DNA from: Polyangiaceae bacterium
GTDB taxonomy: Bacteria > Myxococcota_A > Polyangia > Polyangiales > Polyangiaceae
DNA: 64,000 nucleotides
Assembly: GCA_025936115.1 (NCBI GenBank)
Contig: JAICTZ010000022.1
Coordinates: 1 to 64,000 of the forward strand
Direction of reading: 5' to 3'
The notes beneath the pieces were generated by a model, which worked only from the letters and a program-made list of their open reading frames with translations, ran no database searches and was not told the DNA's origin. The translations under genes and the position numbers were made by a program. Shown here piece by piece: positions 51,559 through 58,897 of this stretch (positions within the stretch are counted from its first letter, which is position 1; the number at the start of each line of letters is the position of its first letter).

Positions 51559-53262
51559 CTAGCCGCCCGCCCGCCGTTGCAAATCGACCGCGGTCCCCAA
51601 AAACTCGCGCAGCTCCTCGAGTTCGTGCTCCGGCGTTCTCGTCAGGCACACGCACGCGACCCCGAGTGCCCGGCCGCCCGCTTCGAGCGGGAGCGCCACG
51701 ATCACGCGCCCGCCGTTCTCGAGCAGCGGATGCTTGGACAGCTGCGACAGCGGCGTCGGTTCGACGGCTTGGACGCGCGCCCGCGGACCGAAGCCGAAGA
51801 GGAGGCGCGCGCCGGCGCTGGAATTGGCGGGCTCGTTCAGCGCGACGACGGCGCAAGCGTCGATGCCGAAGTCGGGCAAGCGCTCGGCGAGGACGCGCGA
51901 GAGCTCCGCGGAACCCGAGAACAGCACCGCGCGCAGGGCGCTTTGGAGCGTGCGCTCGAGCTCGCGCGCGGTGCGAACGCGATGGCCGCTCGCTTGTTCG
52001 CTCCAGGTGCTGGCGAGGACGCGCGCGTCGTGCAGAGCATCCTCGAGTTTGTCGCGTGCGTCCGGCGCGTCAGTGACGCACGGCAAGGATTGCCGCCTGA
52101 GCGCGGTCAAGACCTCTTGCACGACGCTGCCCTCCACGGCCGTGCGCTCGAGTTTTTGCAGCATGTGCTCGAACGCGCGGTAGAAGGAGGAAGTGCGGGT
52201 CGAGCGGAGCTCGACGAGCAGCGCGTCGAGTAGGCGGCTCTCCCAGCCCGAGCCGGCTGCGCCGAGACGACCGGCGGCGGCGCGCGCCATTTCCGCGAGG
52301 ATGGCTTGGCGTCGCTGCATGAAGGAGCTCTCGACGCCGCGACCGGGCGTGAGCGTGACGCTCGCAGCGAGCCCGAGACCGGTGTTCGCGCAGCCGCAGG
52401 AGGCGCGCGGGACGAGCTTGGTCGGCAGCGAGCCAGAGCCGAAGGGGCGTCTTTGGGCGAGCGCGACGACACCCTCGACGGCTCGCCGCCCGAGGAGCTC
52501 GGTGGGTTGGCTCGTGGTGGTGAGCGCAGGGCGCGCGAAGCGTGCGGACTCGACGTCGTCGAAGCCGACGACGGCGATCTCGTCGGGGACTTCGACGTGA
52601 CGGCGCGCGAGCTCGCCGAGCGCGCCGAGCGCCATGTAATCGTTGGCCGCAACGATGGCGTCGATCGCGCCGCGCGCGAGCCGTCGCTGGTCGAGCAGCG
52701 TGGCCACGGCGTTCACGCCGCTCGATTTCAAGAAGTCGCCCTCGGTCGTCAGCGCCGGCTCGAAGTCGAGGCCCACTTCGGCGAGGGCGATCCGGTACGC
52801 TTCGAAGCGCGTATTCGCCTCCACACTCGCGGCGGGACCGCGGATGAACGCGATGCGCCGGCGCTCGTGCTTTTGCGCCAGGTGCAGCACGAGCTCACGA
52901 ATGCCGCCCGCGTTGTCCACCTCGAGCACGACCTTGCCGGCGACCGTAACTCCGACGCAGCACAGCGGCAGGCCCGCGAAACGTTCGAGCCACGTCTCGA
53001 GCAACGCAGGACCGACGGCACTGCCGATCACGCTCGTGACCGCGACCACTCCGCTCACGGTCTGCGCGTTGACCAGCTCGAAAGCGAGATTGCGCGCCGC
53101 TCGCGCCGGCACGGGATCGCCTACTCTGCCGCCGGCCACACACAGGACCGACACACCGAGATCGCGAGCCGCCGACAGTGCACCGCGGACGACGGCGACT
53201 TGATACTCATCGTCGAGCCGGTCGACGAGCAAGGCGATGGGCAGAAGCGGGCTCGATGGCAC
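51559..53262 (-). CDS. LacI-type sugar-binding-fold regulator without HTH, with GAF-like C-terminus
   Basis: A 567-residue cytoplasmic protein. Residues about 5-290 are a type I periplasmic-binding fold as in LacI/GalR sensors: LPIALLVDRLDDEYQVAVVRGA, SGVVAVTSV, RRIAFIRGP, AIVAANDYMALGALGEL, DEIAVVGFDDVESARFARPALTT. The expected N-terminal HTH is absent: the protein begins directly with the first strand from GTG 53262. The middle is helical and the C-terminal about 150 residues (GIDACAVVALNEPANS, RVIVALPLEAGGRALGVACVC) look like a GAF domain. It may sense a sugar and act through a partner protein. Confidence 0.72.
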   Translation of the reverse strand: MPSSPLLPIALLVDRLDDEYQVAVVRGALSAARDLGVSVLCVAGGRVGDPVPARAARNLAFELVNAQTVSGVVAVTSVIGSAVGPALLETWLERFAGLPLCCVGVTVAGKVVLEVDNAGGIRELVLHLAQKHERRRIAFIRGPAASVEANTRFEAYRIALAEVGLDFEPALTTEGDFLKSSGVNAVATLLDQRRLARGAIDAIVAANDYMALGALGELARRHVEVPDEIAVVGFDDVESARFARPALTTTSQPTELLGRRAVEGVVALAQRRPFGSGSLPTKLVPRASCGCANTGLGLAASVTLTPGRGVESSFMQRRQAILAEMARAAAGRLGAAGSGWESRLLDALLVELRSTRTSSFYRAFEHMLQKLERTAVEGSVVQEVLTALRRQSLPCVTDAPDARDKLEDALHDARVLASTWSEQASGHRVRTARELERTLQSALRAVLFSGSAELSRVLAERLPDFGIDACAVVALNEPANSSAGARLLFGFGPRARVQAVEPTPLSQLSKHPLLENGGRVIVALPLEAGGRALGVACVCLTRTPEHELEELREFLGTAVDLQRRAGG

Positions 53263-53383
53263 CCACTAGGTATGTACGGCGCCGGAGAACGAGACGCCAC
53301 GCGCGTATGCGCCTACATCGGCGCCGTCGGATTTTCACGCGCTCGAGAAGCGCGCAACCGATTGTCCCTACGGTGCGCGGCCC

Positions 53384-54553
53384 TTATTTCGTCCAATCGA
53401 ACCCGTCAATGTCGCGATACGACATGGCGCGGCCCGCGTTCGTCGTGAAGGTTTCGGCGCCGCCGTGCAAGACGATGCGCGTCCGCATGTCCGGAATTAG
53501 TGTCGCGACGGCTTGCAGGGGACCGAACGCTTCGAGCGGGACAGTCGCACCACTCTTCACCTCGACGCCCGTGATTTCGCTGCCGCGCTCAATGAGCACG
53601 TCCACCTCGAGACCGTGAGCATCACGAAAGAAAGACAGCTTCGCTGGTCGGCCGGAGTTCTGGTGCGCCTTCAGAATCTCCGAGATGACCCAAGACTCGA
53701 AGATGGCTCCGCGCAGTGGATGGAGCCGAAGCTCATCCGGGGTTCGAATGCCCAGCAAATAGCAAGCAACGCCACTGTCGAGCAGGTGAAGCTTCGGCGT
53801 CTTGACGAGACGCTTGCCCAGGTTGCGGTGGAACGGCGGCAGGCGCACGGCGAGGTAGCTGGCCTCGAGGACGCCAAGCCAGCTCTTGGCCGTGTTGTGG
53901 GTGATCCCCACGTCGCTGCCGAGCTGTGAGAGGTTGAGCAGCTGGCCCGTGCGTGTGGCCGACAGCCGAAGGAATGTCTGAAACGCGAGCAGGTCGCCGA
54001 TGTTGAGCGCCTGGCGTACGTCGCGCTCGACGTACGTCGCCACGTAGCTGGCGAGCCATTCGACGGGCTCCTCGCCACGGTCGAAGAGCGGCGGGTACCC
54101 ACCTCGAAAGAGTACAGCGAATAAATCGTCTTCGAGCCAGCCGGCGGCGCGAAGTTCCGCCACGCTGAAAGGCAACAGCTCGAGCAGCGCACTGCGCCCG
54201 GCGAGCGACTGCGAAACGTTCGACAAGAGCAGCAAATTTTGCGAGCCGGTGAGGATCCAACGGCCACGCTGGCGGCGCGCATCGACGTCCACCTGAATGT
54301 ACGAGAGGAGCTCCGGGGCGCGCTGAACTTCGTCCAGCACGGCGCCGTCGGGGAAGCTGTCCAGAAACCCGCGCGGATCGCTGATGGCACGCTGCCGCAC
54401 ATCCGGCGCCTCGAGGTTCGCATACGGCTTCTTGGCAAAAGTGCTGCGAACGAGCGTCGTCTTTCCGGATTGGCGTGGCCCCGTCAAGACGACCACGGGC
54501 GACACCCGAGCCCGGCGTTCGAGCACGGGGCGGATCGAGCGTTCGACGGCCAC
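53384..54553 (-). CDS. AAA_14-DUF4143 family ATPase
   Basis: A 389-residue protein of the widespread AAA-DUF4143 family. Walker A is LTGPRQSGKTTLVR (residues about 23-36), Walker B DGAVLDEVQRAP, sensor block ILTGSQNLLLL. The DUF4143 part includes YVATYVERDVRQ, ITHNTAKSWLGVLEASYL, KTPKLHLLDSGVACYLLG and the final nuclease-like FFRDAHGLEVDVLIERG followed by GVEVKSG, a possible PD-(D/E)XK core. The start is a GTG with no ribosome site; a promoter-like pair at 54587-54560 would give a leaderless message. The physiological role of the family is unclear. Confidence 0.88.
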   Translation of the reverse strand: MAVERSIRPVLERRARVSPVVVLTGPRQSGKTTLVRSTFAKKPYANLEAPDVRQRAISDPRGFLDSFPDGAVLDEVQRAPELLSYIQVDVDARRQRGRWILTGSQNLLLLSNVSQSLAGRSALLELLPFSVAELRAAGWLEDDLFAVLFRGGYPPLFDRGEEPVEWLASYVATYVERDVRQALNIGDLLAFQTFLRLSATRTGQLLNLSQLGSDVGITHNTAKSWLGVLEASYLAVRLPPFHRNLGKRLVKTPKLHLLDSGVACYLLGIRTPDELRLHPLRGAIFESWVISEILKAHQNSGRPAKLSFFRDAHGLEVDVLIERGSEITGVEVKSGATVPLEAFGPLQAVATLIPDMRTRIVLHGGAETFTTNAGRAMSYRDIDGFDWTK

Positions 54554-54559
54554 GCACGT

Positions 54560-54607
54560 ACGCTAGCCGTTTTCGGCTAATTGTCAATCCGAATGACAAT
54601 TAGCCGA
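54560..54607 (-). promoter_or_regulatory. inverted repeat over a predicted leaderless promoter of the AAA-DUF4143 gene
   Basis: TCGGCTAATTGTCA (54573-54586) and TGACAATTAGCCGA (54594-54607) are perfect 14-bp arms around a seven-base spacer. On the minus strand a -35 TTGACA (54587-54582) and a -10-like TAGCGT (54565-54560), 16 bp apart, would start transcription at about the GTG. The repeat covers the -35, suggesting repression. Confidence 0.6.
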
Positions 54608-54615
54608 GCGACGAG

Positions 54616-55356
54616 TCAGTCCCGCGCGGCGCATCGGTGCCGCCGGACCCCGGCGTGCCCCCCAAATCCGCCGCCGAGGACGGGCTCACGCTGCCGCGAG
54701 CAAAGCCCGCAGGCACGGCCATACGACTCGTCGAGACCTTGGCGCGCGACGGCGCGGGCTTCGGCACAGGTGACGCGTCCGTGCGCGTGCCACACGGTTT
54801 CGTCCACGCCGTAGTCGACGACGGGCATAGCGAGCACGTGAGCGCTCGCCACCTCGAAGGCGTTGCGGATCGAGGCGTGCTCTTCGAGCGCGTCCTTGAG
54901 CCACGACTCCGCTAGAAATTCCGCCGTGCGCGCGTGTGCAATCGCGACTGGCGGCATGACGCGTGTCCAGTCCTCGCGCTCTCGAGGCTCGGCCGAGCGC
55001 ATGTCGCTGCCCACCAGGAACGGGCGCCGCACCGTGGCGCATTGTGGCCACCGCTGACAGAAACCGTCGTTGCCAGCGACGCCGCTGCCTGCCGTGCCGC
55101 CGACGCCGCCGCTGCCTGACATGCCTGCAGCGCCCCCACTACCCGCAACCGCGCCCGAGCCCGCCCTCCCGCCGGAGCCGCTCGACACGCCCGCATGGCC
55201 ACCGCCCATGCCACCGCGCCCGCTCGCACCTCCGACCTCCGCTCCAGCCCCGCCAGTGCCGTCATCACCGGCCGCTCCCGCGCCCGCCCCTTTGCCCGCG
55301 TGCCCCGGAGCGGGTCCCGTGTCGTCATCGGAGCTGCTGCCGCAGGCGGTGAGCAT
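54616..55356 (-). CDS. Gly-rich lipoprotein with partial ferritin-like region
   Basis: A 246-residue protein. It begins MLTACGS, a lipobox with almost no hydrophobic segment before it, which suggests a wrong or damaged N-terminus. A Gly/Ser/Ala linker runs to about residue 95. Then RRPFLVGSDMRSAEP and LAESWLKDALEEHASIRNAFEVASAHVLAM resemble the start of the ferritin-like proteins found in myxobacteria (Glu and His of an E-H-A-S motif), but the second half of that domain is not recognisable. It may be truncated or frameshifted. The start lies 58-97 bp from the divergent RNase D gene. Confidence 0.5.
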   Translation of the reverse strand: MLTACGSSSDDDTGPAPGHAGKGAGAGAAGDDGTGGAGAEVGGASGRGGMGGGHAGVSSGSGGRAGSGAVAGSGGAAGMSGSGGVGGTAGSGVAGNDGFCQRWPQCATVRRPFLVGSDMRSAEPREREDWTRVMPPVAIAHARTAEFLAESWLKDALEEHASIRNAFEVASAHVLAMPVVDYGVDETVWHAHGRVTCAEARAVARQGLDESYGRACGLCSRQREPVLGGGFGGHAGVRRHRCAARD

Positions 55357-55452
55357 GAGTGGGCCGACCGCGTGCTCAGCAGCCCCGCCACTCGGCCATC
55401 ACGACAATCTGCGGTGGTCAGGCGGTTCGTAGCTGCCTATCCTCCGCCGCCC

Positions 55453-56619
55453 GTGCACCCATCCCATGTCCGTTCGAATGACGCTTTGTTGGAGGTGGTC
55501 CAGCGCCTGAACGACGTCGACGAGATTTGCCTCGATTGCGAGTTTCAGGGCGAGGGCCGTTACTTCCCGAAGCTCTACTTGGTGCAGTTGGCGTTCGGCA
55601 CGGAGTGCGTGGCCATCGACCCGCAGCGCGTGAACCTCGGGTTGCTCGCCTCGAGCTTCGAATCGGAAGGCGTTCGGAAGGTGCTGCACGACGGCCGGCA
55701 AGATCTGCCGCTCCTCGCCAAAGCAGCAGCCACGACTGCGTTTCGCAGCGTGTTCGATACGCAGATCGCAGCCGCGTTCGCCGGCTACGGCGGCAGCGTC
55801 GGCTACGGGGCGCTGGTTTCGGACGTGTGCGGCGTCGAGCTCGACAAGTCGCTCCAGGTGAGTGATTGGACGCGCGAGCTTTCCGACCAGCAGATCGAGT
55901 ACGCGCTCGATGACGTGCGGTACCTGCCGGAAGTCTCCGCGACGCTGCGCACCAGGCTTGCGGCGAGCGGGCGGCTGGCTTGGGTGCTCGAAGCGTGCGC
56001 GGAGGCCGTCCGGCGTGCGCTCACGAAACGCGACCCGGAAAAGCTCTATCGGCGTGTGGGCTCAAGCGGGCGCCTCAACAGTGAGCAACTCGGAGTTCTG
56101 CGCGAAGTTGCCAAGTGGCGCGAGCGCGTCGCCGAAGCCATCGACAAGCCCGTGCCGACCGTCGCGAGCGACCTCGCGCTCAAGTCGCTCGCGCTCCAGC
56201 CCCCGTCGGATCTGCGTTCGCTCGAACGAGTGCGCGGCTTGGGTGCCGGCCGCAATCAACCGTGGGCGCGCGAGCTCTTGGAAGCCGTCGCGCTCGGCAG
56301 AACGAAGCCGGAGCCCGTGCCGTTCGTGCAGCGCGATCAAGAACCGTTGCTCGAAGGGCTCACTTCGGTTCTGGGTCTCGCGCGGCGGTTCGTGGCCGTG
56401 AGGCAGGGCATCGCCGGCGAGCTCCTCGTCAATCAGGCAGAGCTGCGCGCGCTGGCGGAGTGGCAACTTGGCGGCCGCGCGGGCGAGCCCGACGTCGAGG
56501 TTCTGGGCGGTTGGCGTCGACCCGTGATTGGCGAGCTCCTGCTCGAGGTGCTCTCGGGCGAGGTGGCGTTTCGTATCGATCCCGCGGCGCCCGGCGGGAC
56601 CGACATCGTCAGGCGCTGA
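55453..56619 (+). CDS. ribonuclease D-like 3'-5' exonuclease with HRDC domain
   Basis: A 388-residue DEDDy exonuclease of the RNase D type, involved in 3' trimming of RNAs such as tRNA precursors. Exo I is ICLDCEFQGE, Exo II VLHDGRQDLPLL, and Exo III YALDDVRYL with the Tyr and Asp. The HRDC domain follows from about residue 200 (LNSEQLGVLREVAKWRERVAEAIDKP). A C-terminal extension of about 110 residues is predicted helical. GTG 55453 is chosen; GTG 55414 is an alternative, and the ORF from 55195 is a shadow of the lipoprotein linker. No clear ribosome site is seen. Confidence 0.88.
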   Translation: MHPSHVRSNDALLEVVQRLNDVDEICLDCEFQGEGRYFPKLYLVQLAFGTECVAIDPQRVNLGLLASSFESEGVRKVLHDGRQDLPLLAKAAATTAFRSVFDTQIAAAFAGYGGSVGYGALVSDVCGVELDKSLQVSDWTRELSDQQIEYALDDVRYLPEVSATLRTRLAASGRLAWVLEACAEAVRRALTKRDPEKLYRRVGSSGRLNSEQLGVLREVAKWRERVAEAIDKPVPTVASDLALKSLALQPPSDLRSLERVRGLGAGRNQPWARELLEAVALGRTKPEPVPFVQRDQEPLLEGLTSVLGLARRFVAVRQGIAGELLVNQAELRALAEWQLGGRAGEPDVEVLGGWRRPVIGELLLEVLSGEVAFRIDPAAPGGTDIVRR

Positions 56620-56630
56620 CGCCGCCGGCA

Positions 56631-57536
56631 CTACGCGAACGCGCGCTTCGCACTTTCGAACACGCGCTCGCGCGCCCAGCGATGCGCGGGATCGGTTTGG
56701 AAACGCTCGTGCCAGCAGAGGCTCAAGCGCACGGGCGGGAGGCGTAACGGCGCTTCGCGCGTGGTGAGCCTGAGCTGCGCGGCCGCTTCGTTCACGAGCG
56801 GGATCGGCGCGTTCATCAGCAGGTCCGAGGTCGCGACGACGAGCAGTCCGGCCAAGAACGAGGGAGCCTCGAGCGCCACGCGCCGGCGCAGGCCGCGCCG
56901 CGACAGCTCCACTTCGACGGTGTTGATCCGCTCGTTTCCGAGTCGCTGGATGACGTGAGGGTACGCGAGCCAACGTGCGATGGTGAGCGGACGCCGGAGC
57001 GCGGGATGTCCGCGTCGACCGACGACGCCGAAGCGCGCCTCACCGAGAGGGCGCGTGATGATGGGGCCCTCGACGAGCTGCGCCGGCGCGATGGCGAGAA
57101 CCGGGCGCCCCTCTGCGAGCGCGTTCGAGAGCGCGGGCACGATGGGCGAGAGCTGAACGTCCACGAACGGCGACTCGGCGACGAGGGCCGCGACGAGGCG
57201 CGGCGCGAGCGGCGCCAAGAGATCCGGCATCGCGATCGAGACCGCATAACGAGTCACGCTCGGATCGAACGGCTGCAGGGGAGCCACCACGGCCTCGAGG
57301 GCGCGCAGGGCGTCGCGCAGCGGCACGGCGATGGCCTCGGCGCGCGGCGTCGGCAGGAGCCTGCCGGCAGCGCGCGTGAACAGCGGATCCTTGAGCGTCT
57401 CCCGCAGCCGCGCCAAGCGGTGACTCATCGAGGACTGCGTGATCCCGAGGCGCTTGGCCGCTCGGGTCACGTGGCGCTCCTCGAGCAGGTAGTGAAGCGC
57501 GACGAGGTTCTCGGCGTCGAGGTCGTTGAGCGCCAT
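56631..57536 (-). CDS. LysR-family transcriptional regulator
   Basis: A 301-residue LysR protein. The HTH is ENLVALHYLLEERHVTRAAKRLGITQSSMSHRLARLRETL at residues about 7-46. The effector-binding domain follows (YAVSIAMPDLLAPL, RFGVVGRRGHPALRRP). It is divergent from the SDR/DoxX operon across 88 bp, the classic arrangement for LysR control of a neighbour. It converges on the RNase D gene 11 bp away. Confidence 0.92.
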   Translation of the reverse strand: MALNDLDAENLVALHYLLEERHVTRAAKRLGITQSSMSHRLARLRETLKDPLFTRAAGRLLPTPRAEAIAVPLRDALRALEAVVAPLQPFDPSVTRYAVSIAMPDLLAPLAPRLVAALVAESPFVDVQLSPIVPALSNALAEGRPVLAIAPAQLVEGPIITRPLGEARFGVVGRRGHPALRRPLTIARWLAYPHVIQRLGNERINTVEVELSRRGLRRRVALEAPSFLAGLLVVATSDLLMNAPIPLVNEAAAQLRLTTREAPLRLPPVRLSLCWHERFQTDPAHRWARERVFESAKRAFA

Positions 57537-57552
57537 TATCGAAGCTTACCAT

Positions 57553-57571
57553 GATGCATGTGCAAAACATC
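57553..57571. promoter_or_regulatory. candidate LysR box between LysR and SDR genes
   Basis: GATG (57553-57556) and CATC (57568-57571) form an inverted pair with an 11-base centre, matching the T-N11-A LysR consensus, in the middle of the 88-bp divergent region. Confidence 0.5.
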
Positions 57572-57624
57572 GATTGGAACAATGATGGGTGAAGCCGCAC
57601 GCTCTCTTTACCCAAGGAGAATGC

Positions 57625-58467
57625 ATGCGTCCCATCCTCGATAAACACCGGTTCGGTCCCTGGGCCGTGGTCACCGGCTCGTCCTCCGGCATCGGCAAAG
57701 CGATCGCACGGCACCTCGGCTCGAGCGGCATCAACGTCGTCCTCGTCGCCCGCCGCGAGGCAGAGCTCGAACGCGTAGGAGCCGAGCTCACCCGCGACTT
57801 TTCGGTCGATTACCGCGTGGTCCAGGCCGATCTCAGCGCCCCGAGCTTCTTCGACGAGGTCGAGCGGGCGACACGTGAGCTCGACGTGGGCCTGATCGTC
57901 GGCAATGCCGGCTTCGCGAGCCCGGGCGAGTTCTTGACGCTCGAGCGCGAGGAGCTCTTGCGCGCCGTGCGCCTCAAGGTCGACGCAAACCTCACGCTGG
58001 TTCACCATTTCGGCCGGCGTCTCGTCGCGCGCAAACGCGGCGGCATCCTGCTCGTCTCGTCGATCGGCGGACTTGCCGGCGTGCCGTACGTCGCGCACAC
58101 CGCGGGCGTCGAAGCGTACGTCTTGAACCTCGGTGAGGGTCTGCACGTCGAGCTCGAGCCACGCGGTGTCCACGTCACCGTCCTCATGCCGGGCCCGACG
58201 TTGACCGAGTCGATGGCGAAGATGGGCGTCGATCCGTCCGATATGCCGCTGAAACCGATGTCGGCGGAGCGCTGTGCTGCCGAGGGGCTGAGCGCACTCG
58301 CGCGCAATCGGGCGACTCACGTCGCCGGGCGCGTGAATCGCATCATGGCCAAGCTCATGCCGCGCGCTGTCGCGACCTCGATGATGGGCGCAATGATCGG
58401 AAAGAAGTTCGCGCACGAATCCTTGGCCAATTCCCGCGGCGCTACGCGCGCGCTGACCGGCAAATGA
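57625..58467 (+). CDS. short-chain dehydrogenase/reductase
   Basis: A 280-residue classical SDR, NAD(P)-dependent. The cofactor motif is VVTGSSSGIGKAI (residues about 14-26), an Arg after strand 2 (VARREAELE) favours NADP, and the LIVGNAGFASPG block is the NAG motif. In the catalytic position the usual S-x(12)-Y-x-x-x-K reads SSIGGLAGVPYVAHTAGVEAYVLN, where Tyr is present but the Lys is not, so activity is uncertain. ATG 57625 follows an AAGGAG site. It is coupled to the DoxX-like gene (ATGA) and probably controlled by the divergent LysR. Confidence 0.85.
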   Translation: MRPILDKHRFGPWAVVTGSSSGIGKAIARHLGSSGINVVLVARREAELERVGAELTRDFSVDYRVVQADLSAPSFFDEVERATRELDVGLIVGNAGFASPGEFLTLEREELLRAVRLKVDANLTLVHHFGRRLVARKRGGILLVSSIGGLAGVPYVAHTAGVEAYVLNLGEGLHVELEPRGVHVTVLMPGPTLTESMAKMGVDPSDMPLKPMSAERCAAEGLSALARNRATHVAGRVNRIMAKLMPRAVATSMMGAMIGKKFAHESLANSRGATRALTGK

Positions 58468-58859
58468 AGCACTCCGCGCTCGCGTTCTGGCTCCCGACGG
58501 GCATCGTCTGCGTCGCGTTCGTCGGCTCGGGTTTCGCGAACCTATTCCACTCGCCGCACATCGCCGCCGACATGGCGCGGCTCGGTTATCCTCGTTATTT
58601 CTCGACCATCCTCGGAGCGTGGAAAGTGCTCGGCGCCGCTGCCGTCGTCGTTCCTCGGCTGCCGCGCCTGAAAGAATGGGCGTATGCCGGGATGATCTTC
58701 GATCTGAGCGGCGGCGCGATCTCGCGCGCAGTAGCGGGCGACGGAGCGATCGGCATCGCGCCTCCGCTGTTCGTCGCCGCGCTCGTCGTCACGTCGTGGG
58801 CACTGCGCCCTGCGGATCGGGTGCTCGGGTCGATCGTCGCACGAGGAGCGCCTCAGTGA
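58464..58859 (+). CDS. DoxX-like membrane protein
   Basis: A 131-residue four-helix membrane protein of the DoxX-like family: IVCVAFVGSGFANLFHSP, ARLGYPRYFSTILGAWKVLGAAAVV, LKEWAYAGMIFDLSGGAISRAVAG and LFVAALVVTSWAL. The GYP and GAWK motifs fit the family. The ATG overlaps the SDR stop. Its function is poorly known; redox or quinone-related roles are described for relatives. Confidence 0.85.
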   Translation: MKHSALAFWLPTGIVCVAFVGSGFANLFHSPHIAADMARLGYPRYFSTILGAWKVLGAAAVVVPRLPRLKEWAYAGMIFDLSGGAISRAVAGDGAIGIAPPLFVAALVVTSWALRPADRVLGSIVARGAPQ

Positions 58860-58897
58860 GCTCGTAAACGCAGGTTCTGACGCGGTGCGCGGGGCCG

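Noticed and set aside
54616-55100. Full ferritin-like protein by joining frames
   Set aside because: The neighbouring frames do not restore a second E-x-x-H helix, so a specific frameshift cannot be placed.
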